Notes under the pieces: generated by a model | The model's database searches: none | What the model was told of the DNA's origin: nothing | The model's input: only the letters and a program-made list of their open reading frames with translations | In this document: positions 1-6,459 of the stretch, piece after piece | Numbering within the stretch: the first letter of the stretch is position 1 | Layout: each line of letters starts with the position of its first letter | Assembly: GCA_010671905.1 (NCBI GenBank) | Contig: JAAHII010000001.1 | Location: 6,782,026-6,846,025 of the forward strand | Source of the DNA: Leptolyngbya sp. SIOISBB | GTDB taxonomy: Bacteria; Cyanobacteriota; Cyanobacteriia; Phormidesmidales; Phormidesmidaceae | Length of the DNA stretch: 64,000 bases | Direction of reading: 5' to 3' | Program-made: the position numbers and the translations under genes

Positions 1-295
1 CCCACCAGTGCCTTTTCTTGCAGCCGACGGCAGCCCTGATTTCCTTATTCTGAGCTCCGGTTAATTGAGAAGCATTCTTCTAGATCTAAAAGTGCAGTCA
101 AAAAATCATCAGTTCAAAAGAACTATATCGGCCTTGATGTTGTCTTTTATACTATTTTTACCTGGACATAGAAAAGACTCAATAAATTCCTGAAAACCTC
201 TTTGGGTAATGGATTCAGGCTCGTGTAGAAGATTGGGTAAACGGATTTTGACGAGGTTTTACAAAAATTCAGTCTCAATTTTTTGAAGTTTTTTG
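1..295. other. intergenic, no gene seen
   Basis: No reading frame with a convincing start and ribosome-binding site is visible on either strand. The sequence becomes progressively A/T-rich toward position 300, leading into the DnaA-box cluster. The first 60 bases could be the edge of a neighbouring gene, but I cannot support one. Confidence 0.4.
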
Positions 296-423
296 GAATT
301 CACAGATAATCCACAATTTTTGGTCAGAATTCCACAGAGTTTTCCACAGATAATGACGAGCCTTTAAGGCTGCGGCGAAACCTGTGGATTAACCCAAAAA
401 ATAATTCCCCATGCTGTGGAATT
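296..423. other. oriC: candidate replication origin (DnaA-box cluster)
   Basis: Six DnaA-box-like 9-mers lie within 130 bases: a perfect TTTTCCACA at 340-348; TAATCCACA at 307-315 and, on the opposite strand, at 383-391; AATTCCACA at 328-336 and, on the opposite strand, at 415-423; and a weaker GAATTCACA at 296-304. The cyanobacterial DnaA box is known to be close to TTTTCCACA. The cluster is intergenic and flanked by A/T-rich stretches (281-300, 395-405), which could serve as an unwinding element. Neither dnaA nor dnaN is inside the window, so a DnaA-titrating locus or DnaA-regulated promoter is an alternative. The box matches are read directly; the origin function is inference. Confidence 0.5.
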
Positions 424-547
424 GCTCGGAAAATGGGGATCGCTGAGATAGATGCCATGAAAGCCTGATTGCTTCGTTTCACCAGACCTTATGAGGCAGA
501 TCTACTGTTTTTTTTCAACATTGACACGACTCTGAGGAGTAGGCAGA

Positions 548-616
548 ATGATGCGACCGGAAGACGTTGCGCCTGTGATTACAGCAGCTAGAATCCCTCT
601 CCTGACGGGGGATTAG
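548..616 (+). CDS. possible 22-residue leader peptide
   Basis: A 22-codon frame starts with tandem ATG codons at 548 and 551, eight bases after a clear GAGGAG Shine-Dalgarno at 534-539, and stops with TAG at 614-616. It precedes the DUF2811 gene by about 70 bases on the same strand. Nothing in its composition suggests an attenuator (no runs of one amino acid). The good ribosome-binding site is the only argument that it is translated; it could equally be chance. Confidence 0.2.
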   Translation: MMRPEDVAPVITAARIPLLTGD

Positions 617-688
617 AGAGCTGGCTAGATCATGGAGGTGCGGTTTTTGGGTGTTTGCCTATTGGTTATGGTGTCAAAGGAGGAATGG

Positions 689-892
689 ATGAGCGGCCCT
701 ATGGTTAGCTTGTTAGTGGAAGTGCCCGAAGAACTCCACGAATCTCTTCAGTGTTATCTCGATTCTCATCCGGCCTGGAATCAGCAGCGTGCGTTTTGCG
801 CTGCACTATCTCTTTTCCTGATGCAGAACGGCAGTTGCGATCGCCGCGTTAACCGTATCTACCTCGATACGTTATTCGACTTTGCGGCTTAA
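689..892 (+). CDS. DUF2811 family small protein
   Basis: A 67-residue protein whose core, starting SLLVEVPEELHESLQ and ending YLDTLF, matches my recollection of the cyanobacterial DUF2811 family; its function is not known. The frame extends upstream to 632, but the ATG at 689 has an AAAGGAGG ribosome-binding site at 676-683 with a 5-base spacer and puts the family motif right at the N-terminus, so I prefer it. No signal peptide or membrane segment is visible. It stands alone downstream of the putative origin and is followed by a terminator-like hairpin. A DNA-associated role would be guesswork. Confidence 0.8.
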   Translation: MSGPMVSLLVEVPEELHESLQCYLDSHPAWNQQRAFCAALSLFLMQNGSCDRRVNRIYLDTLFDFAA

Positions 893-903
893 ATTGAGCT
901 GAT

Positions 904-948
904 GTGACGGGAATGTGGGGTGTTATCTGGCATTCCCGTCACGCTTTT
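904..948 (+). terminator. hairpin terminator after DUF2811 gene
   Basis: A perfect 12-bp stem (GTGACGGGAATG at 904-915 with CATTCCCGTCAC at 931-942) is followed by GCTTTT. The T-run is short, so termination may be partial. Confidence 0.6.
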
Positions 949-1277
949 GAACGTTTTGCGGGTTTACAGGTTTTCTGGTTTACAGGATAGTTCGCTGACT
1001 AAGGTGTGAAAGCTATTGAGAATTCCAGGTGTTAGATTCCTGCTCAGACTGCACCAGTTAGCGTTATGCGATCAATAACGCTCGTTTACCCCACTGTTTG
1101 TAAAAAAACAGTTGAACTCCCAGCCGTTTACCAAACAGGTTTGATAGGGTGAGCGGGCATCAATAATTCTACGCTGCGTGGGTATGAGGCAAGGCTTTGT
1201 ACTAGCGCAGACGTCATTAAGCGGATCAGAATGAGGATTTTGGTCCGCTTCTTAATCCTTTGAGGTTCATTGTCATC
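949..1277. other. intergenic upstream of MFS gene
   Basis: No gene is supported here. The stretch presumably carries the promoter of the transporter gene at 1278; I see no clear -10/-35 pair or operator-like palindrome. Confidence 0.4.
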
Positions 1278-2519
1278 ATGTCCCCCAGTGCGACACTACA
1301 GAACAAATCCCAAGTTCTTTGGGCTAAGGTCAGTGGCCTAGCGTTGGTGCAGGGGGCGATCGCGCTGATGTGGGTGATTTACAACCTGTATCTGGTGGAT
1401 CTGTTGACCCAAGTAGGGTTGGCCCGTTCCCTGGCAACGGGCTTACTCGTCCTAGAAAATTTGCTGGCCATGGTGATGGAACCGTTAATGGGGAGTCTGA
1501 GCGATCGCCTACAGCAGCAACTGGGCACGCGGTTTCCGCTCATTAGTTTGGGGGTGATTTTAGCCGCTGGTACCTTTATCGCCATTCCTGTCATGGTGGT
1601 TGGGGGTATCGCTGCTGCCGGACGTTGGGTGCTGCCTCTGATGCTGGTGTTGTGGGCGCTGGCAATGACGGTATTCCGCAGTCCCGCGATGTCTCTCTTG
1701 GGTCGTTATGCCTTTGGGACGCGGTTGCCTCAGGCTGCCAGTATTTTGACTTTGGTAGGGGGCGTTGCTGGGGCCATGGGCCCCCTCGCCAGCGAACAGA
1801 TTTTGAGTCGGGGGCCAGTTGTGGCCTTTGCCTTAGGTTCCGGAGTTTTGCTGGTAGCGGCCTTTGTACTTAGACTCACAGCACCGGCAGCAACTGATGC
1901 TGATCCTGAACGTGCAAGTGACGCAATGCCCGCTGGCTTCGCGGGTATTTCGATTCCCGCTTTAGCGATGATTTTTGGTGCCGGGGTTGGGGTCACCTTG
2001 GGTTTTCGATCGCTGATGCTGTTGTTTTCCCGAGTGCTGACGGATCAGGTCCCTAATGGCAATCCCAAATTAGTCTTGGGCACGGTCTTCGTCGCCTTAG
2101 CTGTGACGGCGATTCCCGCTGGGGCGTTGGCGGTGCGCTTGGGTAACCGGCGGGCGATGGTGACGGGACTAGCAGTTTTGGCTTTTGTGTGTGCCGCGAT
2201 CGCTGCCGTCCAGCAAAATGGTGCCGCGATCGCCTTAGCCATCCTTTTCGGAGGCGCTTTTAGTCTGGTATCCAACGGCACGATTCCGTTTGCACTGTCG
2301 CTGGTGCCGTCGCCCAAGGCCGGTCTGGGCACGGGGATGTTTTTTAGTGGGGGAGCCGCAGCCTCCTCGCTGTTCGGCACGGTGGCCGCATCTTTGCAAA
2401 CACTGCCGCTGGGACTCCCTAGTCTGATGGGCATTGTTGCCTTGGTGCTGGCGGGTAGCTGCATCGCGAGTGCCCCCCGACGGCCAGCCACTATGGTTAG
2501 CGAGCCGCTGGAGTCTTAG
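1278..2519 (+). CDS. MFS family transporter
   Basis: A 413-residue polytopic membrane protein with about twelve hydrophobic segments, fitting the major facilitator superfamily. After the second membrane segment it carries GSLSDR, the MFS motif A (GxLaDrxG) of the cytoplasmic loop, and a related short loop follows the seventh segment (RLGNRR). The N-terminal half is followed by a polar linker of about 20 residues near residue 205, typical of the two six-helix bundles. Substrate cannot be read from the sequence. The frame opens at a TTG at 1260, but ATG 1278 is the better start. Its 3' end overlaps the convergent GST gene by 23 bases. Confidence 0.8.
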   Translation: MSPSATLQNKSQVLWAKVSGLALVQGAIALMWVIYNLYLVDLLTQVGLARSLATGLLVLENLLAMVMEPLMGSLSDRLQQQLGTRFPLISLGVILAAGTFIAIPVMVVGGIAAAGRWVLPLMLVLWALAMTVFRSPAMSLLGRYAFGTRLPQAASILTLVGGVAGAMGPLASEQILSRGPVVAFALGSGVLLVAAFVLRLTAPAATDADPERASDAMPAGFAGISIPALAMIFGAGVGVTLGFRSLMLLFSRVLTDQVPNGNPKLVLGTVFVALAVTAIPAGALAVRLGNRRAMVTGLAVLAFVCAAIAAVQQNGAAIALAILFGGAFSLVSNGTIPFALSLVPSPKAGLGTGMFFSGGAAASSLFGTVAASLQTLPLGLPSLMGIVALVLAGSCIASAPRRPATMVSEPLES

Positions 2520-3177
2520 CTTGATGTCGCTGGTGACGTTTAATCATAAGGCTGATCCAGCGTTGCCAAGCTTGTAGGTCAGCCTCATTCGGCTCTGTTT
2601 GCTGCCAAGCGGGACGCTGGCTGACGCGATCGCACCACTGCGCCAGCGATGGATGTGCCTGTAAATTCACTCCCAATCGCTGCAATAAGGGCAGGGCGGC
2701 GCCAACCGTAAGGTCAGCCAGCGACAAGCGATCGCCCCCAAAATAGTTGGCATGGCCTAACTGTTCTGCAAGGAACGTGAAGACTGTCTCAACATGCTGC
2801 AGGACTGCTTCGTCGGTGGGCGCATCGTCACTCGCCAGAAAGACTAACTTCGGCAATTTGGGCATCAATTCGTTGGCAACGACCAGTTGTACCATCTTCA
2901 TCTGAGCGATCGCTGCTGGCTCGGTGGGTGATAAGGGCGACTCGGGAAATTTCACCTCCAAATAATCCAAGATGGCAAAGGACTCGATGATTCGCAGGCC
3001 CTCATCGACAACAGCGGGCACATGATGAAACGGATGAATCGCCAGGTAGTCTGGCTCGAAGTTCTGACGGGCTTTGAGATCAACCAGTTGTGGTTCAAAG
3101 CAAATTTGCTTTTCCAAAAGTGCCAGCCAGACGCGCCGGGCAATGGGAGAAAGAGGATGGTAGTAGAAAGTAAGCAT
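2497..3177 (-). CDS. glutathione S-transferase family protein
   Basis: About 226 residues. An N-terminal thioredoxin-like domain (MLTFYYHPLSPIARRVWLAL, then HVPAVVDEGLRIIESFAILDYLE, with the cis-Pro and the glutathione-binding ES pair) is followed by an all-helical GST C-terminal domain. Such enzymes conjugate glutathione to electrophiles or reduce peroxides. The frame reaches upstream to 3225, but those codons overlap a long inverted repeat and the GST fold begins at the ATG at 3177. A TetR palindrome sits about 105 bases upstream, and the same palindrome precedes the adjacent tetR gene, so repression by that regulator is very likely. The substrate is unknown. Confidence 0.85.
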   Translation of the reverse strand: MLTFYYHPLSPIARRVWLALLEKQICFEPQLVDLKARQNFEPDYLAIHPFHHVPAVVDEGLRIIESFAILDYLEVKFPESPLSPTEPAAIAQMKMVQLVVANELMPKLPKLVFLASDDAPTDEAVLQHVETVFTFLAEQLGHANYFGGDRLSLADLTVGAALPLLQRLGVNLQAHPSLAQWCDRVSQRPAWQQTEPNEADLQAWQRWISLMIKRHQRHQAKTPAAR

Positions 3178-3201
3178 GGTTGGTCCTGAATAATGAGGGT
3201 A

Positions 3202-3269
3202 GGGGCGAGGCATTTTCGAGGGCACATTTTGGTCTGAACCGGACTATTGGCGCGAAAATGCCTCGCCCC
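3202..3269. repeat. 17-bp perfect inverted repeat in GST leader
   Basis: GGGGCGAGGCATTTTCG at 3202-3218 is mirrored exactly by CGAAAATGCCTCGCCCC at 3253-3269 with a 34-base loop. It lies between the TetR operator and the GST start codon, so it would form a very stable hairpin in the GST mRNA leader. It could be an attenuator, an RNA-stability element or a miniature mobile element. Confidence 0.75.
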
Positions 3270-3281
3270 TTGAACACCAAA

Positions 3282-3295
3282 AGACCGATCGGTCT
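3282..3295. promoter_or_regulatory. TetR operator upstream of GST
   Basis: AGACCGATCGGTCT is a perfect 14-bp palindrome, identical to the one in front of the tetR gene at 3952-3965; the shared block extends to AAAGACCGATCGGTCT. Two identical palindromes bracketing a TetR gene strongly suggest its operator. Confidence 0.8.
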
Positions 3296-3338
3296 GTTCG
3301 GGGCTAAATAAAAAAACGAGACGCGGAAAAGCTTTGAT

Positions 3339-3944
3339 TCAAGAGGTGTCAGGAGCCCACACGAGGCTATTGATATAGCTGTCGAGATGAGTCTGTGCCT
3401 GTTGCATGGGCAGGCGATCGCCGTCTAGGCGAGCCAAGGCCAAAGCGCCTTCGAGCACTGAGATGACGATAGTGGCTACCATCCTCGGGTCAGTCTGGGA
3501 GGCAAACTCGCGGCGCTCAACGCCTTTTTGAGCAATGTGCTCGATCAGTTCTCGCCAGCGGTTCATCGCGAGCCGAGCGTGTTCTCGCAGTTGGGGATGA
3601 GCGTCGTCGCTGTCGATCGCCGTATTCATCAGCGGGCATCCGCCCCAAGCGGAAATTTCATCAAAGTTATCGACAAAGGTCTGCACCATGGCCCGCAAGC
3701 GATCGTCGGCCCGTCGTTGGCAGCGCATCGCGGCGAATTGGCGTTGACTAGCCAGTTGCACGCTGTAGTTAAAGGCGGCGATCGCAAGTTCATCTTTACT
3801 GGCAAAGTGATTGTAAAGGCCGCCTTTCTTGAGCCCGGTGGCTGCCATTAAGGCAGACATCGAGACTCCGGCAAAGCCCTGTTGGTTGAAGAGCTTGGCT
3901 GCCTGTTCAATAATGCGATCGCGGGTGTGTTGAGCTTTCGACAT
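3339..3944 (-). CDS. TetR/AcrR family repressor of the GST gene
   Basis: 201 residues. The N-terminal TetR helix-turn-helix is clear (residues about 5-55: RDRIIEQAAKLFNQQGFAGV, then AATGLKKGGLYNHFASKDEL). The ligand-binding part contains GGCPLMNTA around residues 97-105, a cysteine-containing motif shared by TetR proteins that sense electrophiles; direct cysteine sensing here is inference. The gene is on the same strand as, and upstream of, the GST gene, and identical palindromes precede both. The likely circuit is autoregulation plus control of the GST, released when a reactive compound binds. Confidence 0.9.
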   Translation of the reverse strand: MSKAQHTRDRIIEQAAKLFNQQGFAGVSMSALMAATGLKKGGLYNHFASKDELAIAAFNYSVQLASQRQFAAMRCQRRADDRLRAMVQTFVDNFDEISAWGGCPLMNTAIDSDDAHPQLREHARLAMNRWRELIEHIAQKGVERREFASQTDPRMVATIVISVLEGALALARLDGDRLPMQQAQTHLDSYINSLVWAPDTS

Positions 3945-3951
3945 GGTGGAA

Positions 3952-3965
3952 AGACCGATCGGTCT
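3952..3965. promoter_or_regulatory. TetR autoregulatory operator
   Basis: AGACCGATCGGTCT, a perfect palindrome, begins 7 bases upstream of the tetR start codon and is identical to the copy at 3282-3295. Its position would block the tetR promoter or translation start region. Confidence 0.8.
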
Positions 3966-4320
3966 CTAGAAATATAGCAAACAATGTCCCTGAGTACATG
4001 CTGACTTTTCCTACTAAGTCCTAGGACGACCAAATATCAAGGGTTCTGGGAGTGAAAGCGATTCGCAACAAGAAGTATCTATTGAGAATCAGCAACGAGC
4101 CTTTAGGCTTCCAGGGTGGTCAAAGCCTGCCAGATTTTTCTCCCAAAAAGATAACGGGAAAAGTCGGAGTACATGAATGTCATGAAACGTAGCCCTGAGC
4201 GGCTGAAAGCCTGGCGATGCCGTTTCTGGAGGCGAATCAATTCGGTCCACCTACTGTCCCCTCAATCAAGGGTGGGAAAGCTGTGCAGCCGCGGGGCAAC
4301 TCAGTCGTCCCCAAAAACCT
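3966..4320. other. intergenic, no gene seen
   Basis: No coding frame with a plausible start is visible. The segment precedes the repeat-rich region and may contain decayed mobile-element sequence; I cannot identify it. Confidence 0.35.
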
Positions 4321-4374
4321 AAACGTGTGTTGCTAGAGGTTGCAGCTTTGGCTGCCATGCTTATAACTTTAGTG
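4321..4374 (+). repeat. 54-bp repeat X, copy 1
   Basis: Begins AAACGTGTGTTGCTAG and ends TTTAGTG. It matches 6379-6432 with only a handful of mismatches over the same 54-base length. Here it lies just before repeat Y. Confidence 0.85.
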
Positions 4375-4389
4375 AGCAACGCCCACCGA

Positions 4390-4560
4390 AACCTAGCACC
4401 TCCCCTCAGCTACTGAACAATAGCCGCAAGCGCCGCTCTCACGACTTTATACTGACACCTTCGATCGCTCCGAATCCTTCCATAAAATGGATGGTGGGCA
4501 AACAGGCAGCTTGGGAAAAAGCGACAAATGATGGTGACGTTTTTTTGCCCGCCCTACTCT
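4390..4560 (+). repeat. ~171-bp repeat Y, copy 1
   Basis: Runs from AACCTAGC to CTACTCT and aligns with 6154-6328 at high identity, including TTGGGAAAAAGCGACAAATG. Within it GGTGGGCAAA and TTTGCCCGCC can pair as a hairpin. No conserved protein is encoded. Confidence 0.85.
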
Positions 4561-4852
4561 CTCCTTGTCAAGGTCTAGAACCAATTAAGGTGACTCGATA
4601 TGAATGCAGTCCTTAATCTATTGTTCAACTTCTCAGAAAAACGCAATTGGCGCGAGATTTTACTCTTTTGTCTTATACACGCTGCTATCTGCTTGATGGT
4701 CTCGACAGCCGTAGGCGCTTATACCGATAGTGTCAACGCGGCTATGAGAATCGGCTGCCTGTACGCAGGTTATCTTTGCATACCAGCGGTTACACAAAAG
4801 AAGCTACGTTGGCTTTGGCTCGGCTTTGGCCTTTTAGCTGTTGCTCTCTTTT

Positions 4853-4862
4853 ATCTCGGAGG
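4853..4862. repeat. target-site duplication, left copy
   Basis: ATCTCGGAGG, identical to 6022-6031, directly abuts the left end of the insertion sequence. Confidence 0.95.
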
Positions 4863-6021
4863 CAGGGTTGATTCATTGTAGGAGACGAAAAATCCTCTCA
4901 ACCTGGTTGGCGAGCTCTCGTAGAGCGGAAGTAACCGACTTAAACCCATTCAGTCGGAGCAAATTGATAGTAATGGAACGAAACAGAGAGGCATTGAGCA
5001 AAGCGTTCGGGTTTCGGCCATACGTTTCATCTTCATGAAGGACGACATCTTTCGGCCAATGCAATTGATTTTCAATGCTCCAATGCCCTCGCACCATATT
5101 GTTCCAGAGTCTTGCCGTGGTCGCTAGAGAGCTGAGATAGTAGGCTCGATGAATGGAACATTTGTCTGGCGTACAGCGCCGTCGTTCAACACAGAGGATG
5201 GTTTTCGTCCCCTGCCAGCGTTGAGGGTCAATCCCTTGGGCAGAATACACGCTGACCCGCCGCTGTTCTTGACGGCCATGGTGGCATTCGAAGGGGGTTG
5301 AAGCGGTTTGTCGCGGTTGGCGATAACGAATGATCGTCTCGATCTGACGATACAGCTTCCCCTGATTCTCTTTAACCGCCACCACATAGTCATTGCCCCC
5401 CTCAACAATGAGCGACAGTGTTTTTTTTGCGCGTGAAGCGCATCCAGGCTGAAAGCCACTCCGCTCAAGTGGAGTTTCTCTAACAGATACTGCACAACCT
5501 TCAACTCGCTATTGTCGGTGGGGGTCAGCGCGGCTAAATCGACGGTGATCCCTTGGGCTTGAGCAAAGACACTGACGAGTCCGACAAAGCGCGTTTTGCC
5601 GTCATCGTCGGTGATGGGTTGTCGAATCCGCTTCCCGTCAATGGCATATACATCCTCGTCTACCGTGAGATACTGGCGCATCCATTGAACAAAGGCGTCG
5701 CTGAGCGCGGCAAAAGTCAAGCCCGATATGGGCTCGCCGGAAGGTCGAAAAGGACGGTACCGCGTCAAGGTCAATCTGCAATAAGTCAGCTACCTCGGAA
5801 CCGTAGCGTTGCGCAAACTCCTCTAGGGGGCGATTCCCTCGATAACCCGCTAAATTTCCCATCACAATGAACACCAAAAATGATCCACAGCGGATGGCGT
5901 TTCCCACGAGCATGACGATAGTCAGGGACGGTCTGTAGGGCTTCTATAAGGTTCATCGCAACATCAACGATACGGGTGCCTTACAGCTTAATTTTTATCT
6001 CATCACATTGAATCAGCCCTG
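4863..6021 (-). mobile_element. ISAs1-family insertion sequence, 1159 bp
   Basis: The ends are imperfect inverted repeats: CAGGGTTGATTCATTGTA at 4863-4880, and CAGGGCTGATTCAATGTG reading inward from 6021. The element is bounded by a perfect 10-bp target duplication (ATCTCGGAGG at 4853-4862 and 6022-6031), within the size usual for ISAs1 elements. It contains one transposase gene on the minus strand. The intact duplication argues for a recent insertion, although the transposase frame is broken. Confidence 0.93.
4873..5956 (-). pseudogene. ISAs1 family transposase, frameshifted
   Basis: Translation starts at 5956 (MNLIEALQTVPDYRHARGKR) and can be followed through three frames to the end at 4873. 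Recognisable ISAs1/H-repeat blocks are VMGNLAGYRGNR, AIDGKRIRQP, SLDALHAQKK, VAVKENQGKLYRQ, RGHWSIENQLHW and the C-terminal ITINLLRLNG. Frame changes fall at 5876-5880 (one extra T on the coding strand), 5712-5715 (one extra T) and 5421-5428 (a run of eight A on the coding strand; a -1 shift restores KKTLSLIVEGGNDYV). All three are in homopolymers. The element is probably inactive unless slippage or sequencing error explains them. Confidence 0.9.
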
Positions 6022-6031
6022 ATCTCGGAGG
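6022..6031. repeat. target-site duplication, right copy
   Basis: ATCTCGGAGG, identical to 4853-4862, directly follows the right end of the element. Confidence 0.95.
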
Positions 6032-6153
6032 TATATTTTTGGGCTTTTTGCCTGTTGCTTACCTTCTTAGCAAGTAGGGGGTATTGCCCACCATCACCGA
6101 TGCAAAAGCTCAACCCTGAATTCTCCATTAGCAAGCGTAGCAGCGCCTACTGG

Positions 6154-6328
6154 AACCTAGCGCCTCCCTGCAGCTATTGAAAAGCAACCGCAAACGCCGC
6201 TCTCACAACAACACTCCCGATACTGATGCCTTTGATCACTCAGAATCCTTTTATAAATGGGTGGTGGGCAAACAGACAGCTTGGGAAAAAGCGACAAATG
6301 CTGGCGACGTTTTTGCCCACCCTACTCT
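6154..6328 (+). repeat. ~175-bp repeat Y, copy 2
   Basis: Runs from AACCTAGC to CTACTCT; the second copy of the block at 4390-4560. GTGGGCAAA near 6267 and TTTGCCCAC near 6312 can form a hairpin arm pair. The short frame across it has no family resemblance and is treated as non-coding. Confidence 0.85.
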
Positions 6329-6378
6329 GCGGGTTGTTTGGTCTTGGGGTTTGACCGCCCCTAAAAAATACAAACCTT

Positions 6379-6432
6379 AAACGTGTGTTGCTAGGGGTTG
6401 CAGCTTTGGCTGTCAGGCTTATAACTGTAGTG
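6379..6432 (+). repeat. 54-bp repeat X, copy 2
   Basis: Same 54 bases as 4321-4374 with few mismatches and the same orientation, but here it follows Y instead of preceding it, giving the order X-Y-gene-Y-X. Confidence 0.85.
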
Positions 6433-6459
6433 GCCTCTTCGTGATGGAATGCAGCTTTA

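Larger units (their letters stand above)
4600..6077 (+). pseudogene. small membrane protein gene split by an ISAs1 insertion
   Basis: The 5' part (4600-4862) encodes three hydrophobic segments: around ILLFCLIHAAICLMV, around IGCLYAGYLCIPAV, and LGFGLLAVALFYLGG, where the IS begins. Removing the element and one 10-bp target copy joins 4862 to 6032 in frame and restores the end GGIFLGFLPVAYLLSK before a TAG at 6075-6077, a 102-residue membrane protein. As it stands the frame runs five residues into the element and stops at 4881. I do not recognise the family. It is flanked by repeats X/Y on one side and Y/X on the other. Whether the 93-residue truncated product still works is unknown. Confidence 0.8.

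Noticed and set aside
6177-6380. 67-codon frame on the plus strand
   Set aside because: It runs through repeat Y copy 2 and has no family resemblance or ribosome-binding site; the other repeat copy does not preserve the frame.
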